Source of the DNA: Candidatus Aenigmatarchaeota archaeon
Lineage (GTDB): Archaea; Aenigmatarchaeota; Aenigmatarchaeia; CG10238-14
Reading direction: 5' to 3'
DNA length: 21,320 nt
NCBI GenBank assembly: GCA_030672375.1
Contig: DAOVGP010000026.1
Location: 1 to 21,320 of the forward strand
Part shown: positions 13,928 through 21,320 of the stretch, in pieces
How the letters are laid out: each line of letters starts with the position of its first letter
Position numbering within the stretch: position 1 is the stretch's first letter
Notes under the pieces: model-generated
Seen by the model: the letters and a program-made list of their open reading frames with translations, nothing else
What the model was told of the DNA's origin: nothing
Databases searched by the model: none
Made by a program: the position numbers and the translations under genes

Positions 13928-14965
13928 TCAAAATTTTTTCTTTAAATCTCTGGCGAGATCTTCAGGAATAACAGTTATTACTGGCTCTTTATGTAATATC
14001 TCACTATAACCTCTGTCTGTTGTGTAGTATTCACTCAAACTTGGTCTTGAAACAATCTTTATGTTCAAAGAGAAGAAGTGACCTAAATGTTCATCAAGAG
14101 GAGCAGAGAACATGACCATGTTGTATCCAAATCCATGCCTATTGATACACCTAAAGATTCTCCATATACCTTCACTTATGTTGTTGATTTCTTCTTCACC
14201 CATTTCAAGCAGAGATGAAACATTCCCCTTTACAACACCAATAATCTCATTATTACAAGTAGGAGCAAAGCTAGTGAACCAAAAAACTGAACCAGTTCTT
14301 CCTACGAATCTTTCGTCATCCACTTCTTGTTCAATCAAATCTTGCCAATAATTCGTCTTGTTCTTATCAAAATATTCCCAACTTTTCTTATAGTACAGAC
14401 CTGTCATAACACTCGGTGATGTAGAATTCAATATCTGTACATGTGGATGAATCAATGATGCTCCAGCAGTCGGAAGATAATTAAAATTTATCGAAGGAAA
14501 TCTCACATTAGGATTCTTTTCATTGACTATTTTAAAGAACCTTAAGCACCCTTCAAGACAATCTTTCCATCTTTCTGATTTAATTTCATCTACTGGTAAA
14601 AAATGTTTAGACGTTAAGACCCCAACTGCATGGTATTTGCAGAAAGGATAAAGATTTGGAAAAAGTATGAATTCATTAACTTTTATCCTACCTTCTGGGA
14701 CCAGTGAAGGAATGTACTTCGGAGTTGATTTTTCAACCCTTTTATTGCAAAAAAAACATTTCTCACTGGATTTCTTGATGATTTTTTCATCTAATTTACC
14801 TCTCAATTGAACAGGTCTTGTTGCTCTTTCTATACTTATTCTACACCATTCGTCGGTTAATGGGTCTTTCCTTCTTTCTGTTACTTGAATTTCCTTTTTA
14901 AAACCTTTTAACGGAGAAAGAAATTCTGATTCTATCATTTGTTTGGTGAGTTCAATTTTGGTCAT
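13928..14965 (-). CDS. Galactose-1-phosphate uridylyltransferase-like (GalT/HIT superfamily)
   Basis: The 345-residue protein is a GalT-fold nucleotidylyltransferase. It has DPLTDEWCRISIERATRP (34-51), a structural zinc pair C70/C73, FPNLYPF (102-108) and the catalytic HPHVQ motif (173-177), whose second His forms the nucleotidyl-enzyme intermediate. A C-terminal half with HLGHFFSLN completes it. True GalT moves UMP between UDP-glucose and galactose-1-phosphate. Homologues also act on other sugar phosphates or as phosphorylases, and HPHVQ instead of HPHGQ leaves the donor open. Beside a glycogen synthase and debranching enzyme it may make or recycle a nucleotide-glucose. A TATA-like ATTATTTATT (about 14985-14994) suggests its own leaderless promoter. 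Confidence 0.85.
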   Translation of the reverse strand: MTKIELTKQMIESEFLSPLKGFKKEIQVTERRKDPLTDEWCRISIERATRPVQLRGKLDEKIIKKSSEKCFFCNKRVEKSTPKYIPSLVPEGRIKVNEFILFPNLYPFCKYHAVGVLTSKHFLPVDEIKSERWKDCLEGCLRFFKIVNEKNPNVRFPSINFNYLPTAGASLIHPHVQILNSTSPSVMTGLYYKKSWEYFDKNKTNYWQDLIEQEVDDERFVGRTGSVFWFTSFAPTCNNEIIGVVKGNVSSLLEMGEEEINNISEGIWRIFRCINRHGFGYNMVMFSAPLDEHLGHFFSLNIKIVSRPSLSEYYTTDRGYSEILHKEPVITVIPEDLARDLKKKF

Positions 14966-15014
14966 AAATATCTATTCAAATTCTTAATAAATAATTCTGT
15001 CGTAAGTTAGAATC

Positions 15015-16859
15015 CTAAGATGACTTAATTCTTTTTTTCATTTTCTTTATAGCTAGACTATGAGCTTCCAGATAATGTTTTATCTGATACTTCCAATCGA
15101 GCTTTTCGACTAAATATCTAGTTTCCATTTTCTCTTTCATTCTTTCCTCTTTATCCAGAAATACACATTCTTCAAGAATATCAACCAGATCTTTGACTAC
15201 CTCCTTTTTCTCTCTGTCCATTACTTTCAAGACTTTGATTGCAGAGCTCTTTCCTAATTTTTTACTGTAATTTTGAATGAAAGATCCAAAGCCTGCCATG
15301 TCTGTCGTTACTGAAAGGACTCTTAAAGCAGCTGTTTCAAATGGCGTATAGCCCCAAGGTTCATACCTCGAAGGAAATACTCCCACGGAAGTGCCTATAG
15401 CAAAATCTTGGTAACTCATTCCCAATAAACCGTCAGTTGGAGAAAGATAAGTAGGATAGAATATGACTCTAACTTTATCGTCAGCCTTATTCAATAACTT
15501 GTTTTGTTTGAGGTGATTGATTATTTCGTCATCTTTTTCATCACAGGTTAATTCAAAGGCACATAATGGAGCATCTCTACCTCGAAATCTAGAAAAAAAG
15601 TGTGACCAAGCGACAGTCCTCGGAATGAATGTCTTATCCATGGCTTTCTTGAAATCTATCTTTTCACCATCCAGTATTTGATTGATTATCTCATCCTTCA
15701 TTTCGAAAAACTGTTCTCCCAACATAGTTTTGAGTTTATGATATTGAATGATACTCTCCAACAATTCCTTTTTCGGTCCTTTTATGCCAGCTGGAATGAG
15801 GATGAACACGAAGACATTCCTCCTGAAATTTTTCTTTTTTAAACGTTCATTCAATTTGCTTAATGCTTCTATGAACAGGTCAACCCCTTTGTTCAAAAAC
15901 TCATACCTACCAGAAATAAAGAATACTATGTTATCTCTCATTCCAACTGGATAATAAGGTGAGAAATAAGCTTCCAAGAATTCATTTATGGGTTTTCTAT
16001 TCCTTCTATGGAGAATGGTTAAAGTCTCTGTAGTGTAAAATACATCGAAGTCCAGAGAATTTGGTGTAATTACATCGGCTTCTTTAGAGAGTATATACTT
16101 TGCTTCCCGGCTGACAATATCACTGACAGCAGTGAAAACATCCGCACGATTCGCACATACTTTTTCGACCATGTGTTGAGATTCGAGTTTATATTTGTAA
16201 GATTCACTGTCTTTAAAATATTTTTTATTTTTTAGACATTTCGTGACCTCTTTGATTAGATTTTCACCACCGTAAGATTTGGCTCTACCGATTCGAGTTG
16301 CATGAGTTGTAAAGACCAGACCTATCGGAATTTTTTTCTTCAACAAATAGGTTAATCCACCACCAGAAAGCCATTCATGGAAATGAGCTACTATTCTCTT
16401 CTTTTTGAAGTTTTTATTCTTCACCAGTTTCTCTATCAGGATTCCAGCAGCAGTTGACCATGCAATCGGTTCATCGTAATCAAAACCAGTTTTCATGGAG
16501 TCAATCTTGTAACCCTCCCATAACTTTTTCTTTATCAAGTTTATGTTTTTCTTCATGAATTCTTTTGGGTCGATTAATATCAATCTAACATCATGAGCCG
16601 TGATCCATTTCCCCCAGAAGCATTTGATTCCTATTTTTTCCAAATCTTTGAACATTTTTTTAATATCCTTTGGTGCTTCTTCCTCGACAAAATACTTAAA
16701 ATAAGAATCTGGATTGTAGAAGCCTATGGTATAATAATTTTTTCCATAAACTCTTTTCATTTCTTTAGATTTTGATGTCAAAACTGTGTAGATTCCACCG
16801 ACTTTGTTACCACATTCGAAGGAAACCTCAAAGCATACGTCTGCTGGTTTACTTGGCAT
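15015..16859 (-). CDS. GT3-family glycogen synthase (eukaryotic type)
   Basis: The 614-residue protein carries the GT3 hallmarks. The N-terminal FEVSFECGNKVGGIYTVL (9-26 region) carries the donor-binding loop. HFHEWLSGGG and FTTHATRIGR follow, then ESQHMVEKVCANRADVFTAVSDI. The C-terminal half has FISGRYEFLNKGVDLFIEAL, RFRGRDAPLCAFEL and FPSRYEPWGYTPFETAALR (with the E-x7-E retaining-GT acidic motif). This is the glycogen synthase family of animals and fungi, distinct from the GT5 bacterial/plant type. It adds glucose from UDP-glucose to alpha-1,4-glucan. The N- and C-terminal phosphorylation tails of the animal enzymes are absent. It sits at the head of the minus-strand unit with the GalT-like and GDE genes and diverges from the PfkB gene. 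Confidence 0.9.
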   Translation of the reverse strand: MPSKPADVCFEVSFECGNKVGGIYTVLTSKSKEMKRVYGKNYYTIGFYNPDSYFKYFVEEEAPKDIKKMFKDLEKIGIKCFWGKWITAHDVRLILIDPKEFMKKNINLIKKKLWEGYKIDSMKTGFDYDEPIAWSTAAGILIEKLVKNKNFKKKRIVAHFHEWLSGGGLTYLLKKKIPIGLVFTTHATRIGRAKSYGGENLIKEVTKCLKNKKYFKDSESYKYKLESQHMVEKVCANRADVFTAVSDIVSREAKYILSKEADVITPNSLDFDVFYTTETLTILHRRNRKPINEFLEAYFSPYYPVGMRDNIVFFISGRYEFLNKGVDLFIEALSKLNERLKKKNFRRNVFVFILIPAGIKGPKKELLESIIQYHKLKTMLGEQFFEMKDEIINQILDGEKIDFKKAMDKTFIPRTVAWSHFFSRFRGRDAPLCAFELTCDEKDDEIINHLKQNKLLNKADDKVRVIFYPTYLSPTDGLLGMSYQDFAIGTSVGVFPSRYEPWGYTPFETAALRVLSVTTDMAGFGSFIQNYSKKLGKSSAIKVLKVMDREKKEVVKDLVDILEECVFLDKEERMKEKMETRYLVEKLDWKYQIKHYLEAHSLAIKKMKKRIKSS

Positions 16860-16894
16860 AGTAATATATTCTGATATCTAGTAAATAAAGAATA
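16860..16894. promoter_or_regulatory. Compact divergent promoter between GT3 and PfkB genes
   Basis: The 35-bp gap contains TAATATATT (16862-16870), about 28 bp ahead of the plus-strand ATG 16895. On the minus strand CTTTATTTA (16881-16889) lies about 26 bp ahead of ATG 16859. Both transcripts would be leaderless, and the two TATA elements overlap the other direction's start region, so the two directions may compete. Confidence 0.4.
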
Positions 16895-17839
16895 ATGGTC
16901 GATGTTACAATAATTGGTGATATAAACGTTGATTTGATAACTTCTCCTATTAGAGAATATCCAGATAAGGATAGTCAGACCATCGTTCCATCGATTTATC
17001 TCAACCCTGGAGGGTGTGCGTGTAATGCTGCAATAGCTTGTGCAAAACTTGGCATTAAAACAAGATTGATAGGAAAACTGACCGATGACTTATTTTCAAA
17101 GTATTTGATTGATATACTCAAAAAAGTCGGTGTTAAAACCAAGATTAAGATAATCAAAAATAAGACAACTGGTATTACACTTGCTACAACTTTCAAAGAC
17201 ATGAAACGTTCATTCATCACATATCGAGGAACGAATGAAATTCTGTCTATTAGAGATTTCAGACCTGATGATGTAAAAGGAAAAGTCTTGATAATAACTG
17301 GGTTTAATTTGTTGGATAATTTGAGAAAAGATGTAAAAAAATTGTTTGAGTATGCTAAGAAATCAGGAATGAAAACTGGTTTAGACCCCAACTGGGACCC
17401 AAAAGGATGGACTGATAAAAGGATAATGGATATTTACAGTATTTTCAAATCGACTGATTGGTTCTTTCCCAGTATAGAAGAGGGAAAAGCCATTGCTAAG
17501 ACTAAAGATGAAAGACTAGTTGTTAAAAAATTAATGTACCTCGGACTAAGAACTGTCTGTTTAAAGTTAGGTGAGAGAGGATGTTTACTTGGAAATGAAA
17601 ATACGATAAAGCCGATCAAAGGGTTTAAAGTAAACCCAATTAACACGACTGGAGCCGGTGATGTTTTTCTTGCAGGTTTTATTAAAGGCTATTTATCTGG
17701 TTGGTCTGTTGAAGATAGTGTTATGTTTGCTAATGTTGCTGGCGCCCTTTCGACCATGAGAGTTGGTCTGGAAAGATATCCAACATACAGAGAAACTATT
17801 CATTTCTTGAAAAGTAAAGGCGTTGACATTGGCCGATAA
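16895..17839 (+). CDS. PfkB/ribokinase-family sugar kinase
   Basis: The 314-residue protein has the PfkB signatures. GDINVDLI lies at the start (8-15), the sugar-contact loop NPGGCACNAAIACAKLG at 37-53, GKLTDDLF near 60-67, and an ATP/catalytic motif TTGAGDVFLAGF (251-262) with catalytic base D256. Family members phosphorylate ribose, fructose, fructose phosphates, nucleosides or related sugars with ATP; the substrate cannot be read from sequence. In this cluster, phosphorylation of a released sugar (for example glucose or fructose-6-phosphate) is plausible. It overlaps the downstream GH15 gene by 17 bp, so the two are translated together. Confidence 0.9.
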   Translation: MVDVTIIGDINVDLITSPIREYPDKDSQTIVPSIYLNPGGCACNAAIACAKLGIKTRLIGKLTDDLFSKYLIDILKKVGVKTKIKIIKNKTTGITLATTFKDMKRSFITYRGTNEILSIRDFRPDDVKGKVLIITGFNLLDNLRKDVKKLFEYAKKSGMKTGLDPNWDPKGWTDKRIMDIYSIFKSTDWFFPSIEEGKAIAKTKDERLVVKKLMYLGLRTVCLKLGERGCLLGNENTIKPIKGFKVNPINTTGAGDVFLAGFIKGYLSGWSVEDSVMFANVAGALSTMRVGLERYPTYRETIHFLKSKGVDIGR

Positions 17840-18893
17840 AAGAAAAATTAAAGAAATAATCAAAACAAGTAGAAAAGTTTTCAAGGAATGTTCTCATAAA
17901 AACGGTGCGATTGTTGCTTCAAACATGCACGACCCAGAATATCCTAAAGATGCTAAAAATTATTATTATGTTTGGCCAAGAGATGCAAGCTTTGTTTCAG
18001 TTGCTTGTGATTTAGTTGGTTTAAAGAGAATTCCTGAAAATTATTTTAAATGGTGTTGGAAAGCTGAAGAGTTTAAAGAAAAAGGAATATTCGATATGAG
18101 ATACTACCCTAATGGAAAGATGTTTGGCCGACAATTCCAACCAGATCAATCTGGTTCTCTTCTATGGGCTATTGAACATCATTGTAAAAGCTATGGAAAA
18201 TACCCAAAAAAAATTGAAAACTTAATCATTAAAACTGCAGATGGAATCTGTTCCAACTGGAAAAAAACATGTTTTAGGAAGATTTCATACGATTTATGGG
18301 AGGAGAGAAGAGCTTACCCAAAGAATAATGAAAAACATACTTATTCAGTTGCTATATGTTTGAGAGGATTGGAAGCGGCCAATAGATTAATAGGAAAAAA
18401 TGAAAAATGGATGGAATGCATTGAGCAAATGAAGGATGAAATAGAAAAAGCTTATCACAATAGAGTTGGATTTTTCACTCGAACTTTTGGAGACAACTTT
18501 GTTGATTTAGTCATAGATTCTTCTATACTGGGATTAGTCTGGCCTTCTGAGATCATCAAACCAAAAGATAAGAGAATCGTAAGAACAGTTAATGAGATTC
18601 GTAGAATAAATGCAATTAATGGTGGTTTAATGAGATATCCGGGAGACAGGTACAACGGGACATTAAGAAAAACAGGGGCAGGAGCTTGGCCCCTACTCAA
18701 TTTCTGGATGTCTATATATTATATGAAATCTGGAAACAAGAAAGAAGCGAAAAAGTATTATGACTGGGTCATTAAGAGAGTCGATAAAAAATTACCAGAA
18801 CAAATCAAGAACAATAAACCCACATCCATCATCCCATTGGCATGGTCTCATGCAATGTTTATAATCGCTTCAAAGTTTCTTGGATATATTTAG
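17823..18893 (+). CDS. Short GH15 glucoamylase-like glycoside hydrolase
   Basis: The 356-residue protein contains the catalytic (alpha/alpha)6 barrel of family GH15. NYYYVWPRDASF (47-58) binds glucose at subsite -1. YDLWEERRAYP (156-166) contains the general acid E160, and KLPEQ near the C-terminus carries the probable base E326. GAWPLLNFWMSIYY and PLAWSHAMFI complete the pattern. Family members release glucose from alpha-glucan ends. The N-terminal beta-sandwich domain of many prokaryotic GH15 enzymes is missing, so this is a minimal form. There is no signal peptide, pointing to intracellular glucan. The start is TTG 17823, inside the PfkB gene; the first ATG is too far in. It converges with the GT4 gene, 3 bp between stops. 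Confidence 0.9.
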   Translation: MTLADKRKIKEIIKTSRKVFKECSHKNGAIVASNMHDPEYPKDAKNYYYVWPRDASFVSVACDLVGLKRIPENYFKWCWKAEEFKEKGIFDMRYYPNGKMFGRQFQPDQSGSLLWAIEHHCKSYGKYPKKIENLIIKTADGICSNWKKTCFRKISYDLWEERRAYPKNNEKHTYSVAICLRGLEAANRLIGKNEKWMECIEQMKDEIEKAYHNRVGFFTRTFGDNFVDLVIDSSILGLVWPSEIIKPKDKRIVRTVNEIRRINAINGGLMRYPGDRYNGTLRKTGAGAWPLLNFWMSIYYMKSGNKKEAKKYYDWVIKRVDKKLPEQIKNNKPTSIIPLAWSHAMFIIASKFLGYI

Positions 18894-18896
18894 GAT

Positions 18897-20060
18897 TCAA
18901 ATCAGTTCTTGATAAAGCTCCAAAGTCTCAGTAGCGATTTTATCCCAATTGAATTGTGTCTCAGCAGCATATCTTCCATTCCTTCCCATCAACATTGCTT
19001 TCTCAAAATCTGAGAAAATATTCTTTACACCCCAAGATATAGAATTAGTATTAGCATAAATTTTCAATCCAGTGGTATCATGCCACACTATATCTCCAGC
19101 TCCCGTTCCATGCATCGTTATAACAGGTTTACCTGCAGCCCATGCTTCTAAAACCACGACGCCAAAAGGTTCGTTTCTACTGGGAATACAAACCGCATCA
19201 CATGCTCTCAGTAAATCTATCTTATCGTCTTCAGATATGAATCCAGTAAACCTAACTGCATAATCGATTCCTAATTGATGACTTCTATTCACCAAATGAT
19301 CTGTCATGTCTCCTTCACCGGCGAAAACAAATCTAGCTTGAGGATGATCTCCCAAAATATCTGGTATCGCTTCCAAAAGTAAATCAGGCCCTTTTTGGTA
19401 TGTCATTCTCCCTATAAAGAGAATCACAGGATCAAGTGGACCAACATTAAACCTCTTCTTGACTTCTCCTTGATCTATCCATCCCTCGAATTTATTCGCA
19501 TGAACACCATTATATATAACTCTCATTTTATGTTCAGGAACTCTGTGAATCCATTGAGTCTCCTCTTTCATTCTTTCTGTACAAGTTATTACTCTATCAG
19601 CGACGTAAGTGCCATGCCATTCCAAACCATGAATAGCTTCGGCAGCACCATTATGGAATTGATTTCCATCCCTTCCGTATTGATTAGAATGAAGAGTCCA
19701 GACAATTTTTTTACCCCTAGCCTTTTTTATCTCATCTAAAACTGGAACAACATGCCAATCATGACCGTGTATGATATCAAATCCACCAGAATAATTTTCA
19801 GATCCAAAGAAATGATGAGCCATAGATTTACTCATGTTGTGCATTTCTTGGATTAGACTATGGTTGGAGGCAAAGGGACACCTATGATAATGGACGCCAT
19901 CAATTACCTCATATTCTTTCTGCCCAGGACCTATCCTAGTGAAGACATGAACCTCATGACCCATCCTCTCTTGTGCTGCTGCGAGTTCTGTCACCACTAC
20001 TGCAATCCCACCTGCACGTATTGAATGCAGGGACTCCCAAGTGAAATGGGCTATTCTGAT
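18897..20060 (-). CDS. GT4-family glycosyltransferase, apparent AUC start codon
   Basis: The full product would be 387 residues. From ATC 20060 the frame reads (M)RIAHFTWESLHSIRAGGIAVVVTELA, the expected first strand and glycine loop of a GT-B glycosyltransferase. The rest is standard GT4: DIIHGHDWH, WTLHSNQYGRDG, VIYNGVHANKF, ILFIGRMTYQKGPDLL, and PSRNEPFGVVVLEAWAAGKPV with the acidic E-x7-E motif. The first ordinary start, GTG near 19997, would remove the donor-binding loop. No ATG, GTG or TTG lies in frame between the upstream in-frame stop and ATC. A strong AAGGTGAT (20064-20071) sits directly ahead, which supports initiation there. Homologues in archaeal glucan clusters are annotated as glycogen synthase-like, but donor and acceptor are unknown. 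A base error turning ATG to ATC is the alternative. Confidence 0.88.
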   Translation of the reverse strand: MRIAHFTWESLHSIRAGGIAVVVTELAAAQERMGHEVHVFTRIGPGQKEYEVIDGVHYHRCPFASNHSLIQEMHNMSKSMAHHFFGSENYSGGFDIIHGHDWHVVPVLDEIKKARGKKIVWTLHSNQYGRDGNQFHNGAAEAIHGLEWHGTYVADRVITCTERMKEETQWIHRVPEHKMRVIYNGVHANKFEGWIDQGEVKKRFNVGPLDPVILFIGRMTYQKGPDLLLEAIPDILGDHPQARFVFAGEGDMTDHLVNRSHQLGIDYAVRFTGFISEDDKIDLLRACDAVCIPSRNEPFGVVVLEAWAAGKPVITMHGTGAGDIVWHDTTGLKIYANTNSISWGVKNIFSDFEKAMLMGRNGRYAAETQFNWDKIATETLELYQELI

Positions 20061-20063
20061 GCT

Positions 20064-20104
20064 ATCACCTTATTAGATACTTGAAATTTCCTATTAGATA
20101 TAAA
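20064..20104 (-). promoter_or_regulatory. Promoter and ribosome-binding site of the GT4 gene
   Basis: TTTATATC (minus strand, 20097-20104) is a TATA element placing the transcript start near 20074. The leader of about 14 nt carries AAGGTGAT (20064-20071), complementary to the 3' end of 16S rRNA. A 9-bp direct repeat TATTAGATA occurs at 20071-20079 and 20092-20100, 21 bp apart. Confidence 0.5.
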
Positions 20105-20114
20105 TTTAGTTTTT

Positions 20115-21320
20115 CTATAAATAAAGTTTTTTCAACAATTTCAGCAATATCTCATTAATTTTTTCCCACTGCGAAAACCAAAAACTAGTGCCCCAATAAG
20201 TATAACAACTCGTTTCAGAGATCAATAACATGCGTTTAGTGTCTTCATACAATTTTCTTTGACTTCCCTTTAATCCCTTTGGGTCAATTCCATGAAACTT
20301 TTTGCTTGTTTTCTCAATTCCCTTACCAACAATTTCTCTTTCACTTCCTTTCACCCATTGCTCATGTCCACCAACCCATGAACCACCAACTTTCTTGAGT
20401 TTAATCCTCGATGTTATCTTTCTATCGTAATACTCTCGTAAAAATTCTGTGATCGTCAATGATGAAATTTTTTTATCGATTTTTTCTTTAAAGAATGGAA
20501 TGAAAGTTTGTGGGAAGAATTCGTTCAACATTACATTGCCATTTTCACCGTCTGATGCAGGAACAACCAATGCAGGTTTTCCACTCCTTTTTCTGAACAA
20601 ACTTACTGCCTTCAAACACTTTTCGTAAACACATCCAGCATCACATCCAGCCTGTTGGTCGATGAAATCATACCTCGCCCTTAAAACAACAACTATACTC
20701 TCACCCTTAACAGAAAGAAGATGTGGTTGACTTGTCATGATTATTCTCTGTTCTTGACTTATCTCTTTTTCCCCTTCCACCGCCTCTATCGGAAGAATCA
20801 TCCATTCATATCCGTAATCTTTCAGTATTTTTATCAGTTTAACTAGTTTGTTTTCTTGCCCTGGAATGCCCATCTCAGGAAGCCAAAATCCTTTGACTTC
20901 TTTCAGGGCTTTGTTGCCAAAGAGTCTTTTGAATGTATTCCTCCATTCCTCAACCTGCCATTTCCAATCTCTTTCTGGAGTAACCGGGAAATAACAATGA
21001 GAATAAGCGGTTCCAGCAAATTCTATAGATGATGGATATTTTTTCAAGACTTCTTTATACAATTTGATTATGTCTCCTATTTTCTCTCCGTCGACGTATG
21101 TTTTTTTCAAGTTTTTTGTAAGTTCTTTTAAACTCTCCAGAAGAATACCAGAAAAGTCAAGTATTATCTTTGGCTTTAATCCCCTTTTCGTTAAAACTTT
21201 AATATGTTTTGCAGGGTTTTTATAGGCTCTAGTCATCAATTCTGCGTTCCACCTAACATTAGAATCTTTAGAGAACAACATCATTTTGAGATTTCCAATC
21301 AACTTCCTTCTATGCCAAAG
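20115..21320 (-). CDS. GH57-family alpha-glucan-active enzyme (5' end outside window)
   Basis: The frame is open to the window edge (upstream of TTG 21302 it still reads LWHRRK), so the true start is probably beyond it. Counting from the TTG, WNAELMTRAY is at 18-27, KIILDFSGILLESL at about 45-58, FAGTAYSHCYFP at 95-106, GFWLPEMG with the catalytic nucleophile E143, and PASDGENGN with the acid D251. SGGSWVGGHEQW-like sequence and LLISETSCYTYWG follow. GH57 covers alpha-amylases, 4-alpha-glucanotransferases, branching enzymes and amylopullulanases. The C-terminal branching-enzyme domain is absent, so amylase or transferase activity is more likely. It lies upstream of the GT4 gene, which has its own promoter. 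Confidence 0.85.
   Translation of the reverse strand, partial: LWHRRKLIGNLKMMLFSKDSNVRWNAELMTRAYKNPAKHIKVLTKRGLKPKIILDFSGILLESLKELTKNLKKTYVDGEKIGDIIKLYKEVLKKYPSSIEFAGTAYSHCYFPVTPERDWKWQVEEWRNTFKRLFGNKALKEVKGFWLPEMGIPGQENKLVKLIKILKDYGYEWMILPIEAVEGEKEISQEQRIIMTSQPHLLSVKGESIVVVLRARYDFIDQQAGCDAGCVYEKCLKAVSLFRKRSGKPALVVPASDGENGNVMLNEFFPQTFIPFFKEKIDKKISSLTITEFLREYYDRKITSRIKLKKVGGSWVGGHEQWVKGSEREIVGKGIEKTSKKFHGIDPKGLKGSQRKLYEDTKRMLLISETSCYTYWGTSFWFSQWEKINEILLKLLKKLYL

Noticed and set aside
13928..14965. GalT-like protein as an HIT-family Ap4A phosphorylase or hydrolase
   Set aside because: The length, the CxxC zinc pair and the DPLTDEW...RP and FPNLYPF motifs fit the two-domain GalT family better, though the exact substrate stays open.

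Overview
The window is an AT-rich stretch of an archaeal chromosome. The evidence is a set of archaeal information-processing genes (sliding clamp PCNA, transcription factor TFS, ribosomal protein eL40, a two-AAA Cdc48 ATPase), a Ser/His-type signal peptidase, a DUF99 protein, a tetraether-lipid synthase-like radical SAM protein, and TATA elements of the TTTAAA type about 25-33 bp upstream of many start codons. The lineage cannot be fixed by eye; a euryarchaeal or DPANN-related archaeon that makes tetraether lipids is a reasonable guess. No tRNA, rRNA, CRISPR array, insertion sequence or phage gene was seen.

Layout. (1) 1-1156, minus: the 5' part of an anaerobic ribonucleotide reductase gene (nrdD) fused in frame behind a complete NrdR repressor, with two NrdR-box-like dyads 32 bp apart just upstream. 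(2) 1332-5640, minus: DUF99 nuclease-like protein, signal peptidase, TFS, an OB-fold protein, PCNA, then the Tes-like radical SAM gene. (3) 5704-7314, plus: HD-domain protein, eL40 (58 aa), a zinc-ribbon protein and a second HD protein. It diverges from region 2 through a single TATA core. (4) 7413-10891, minus: a 110-aa unknown followed by cdc48, and a separate TRAM-domain protein with a repetitive charged tail followed by a single OB-fold protein. (5) 11204-11977, plus: a MinD/ParA-type ATPase with a C-terminal amphipathic helix.

(6) 11981-21320, both strands: a polysaccharide (glycogen-like alpha-glucan) gene cluster. It holds a glycogen debranching enzyme, a GalT-like nucleotidyltransferase, a eukaryotic-type GT3 glycogen synthase, a PfkB sugar kinase, a short GH15 glucoamylase, a GT4 glycosyltransferase and a GH57 enzyme that runs off the window. 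Together these could build an alpha-glucan from a nucleotide sugar and trim, debranch and hydrolyse it to glucose or short glucans.

The most unusual items are the NrdR-NrdD fusion with its own tandem NrdR boxes, a GT4 gene whose conserved N-terminus can only be reached from an AUC start codon behind a good Shine-Dalgarno sequence, a GT3-type glycogen synthase in an archaeal glucan cluster, and a 50-bp tract identical at DNA level between the two ATPase domains of cdc48.
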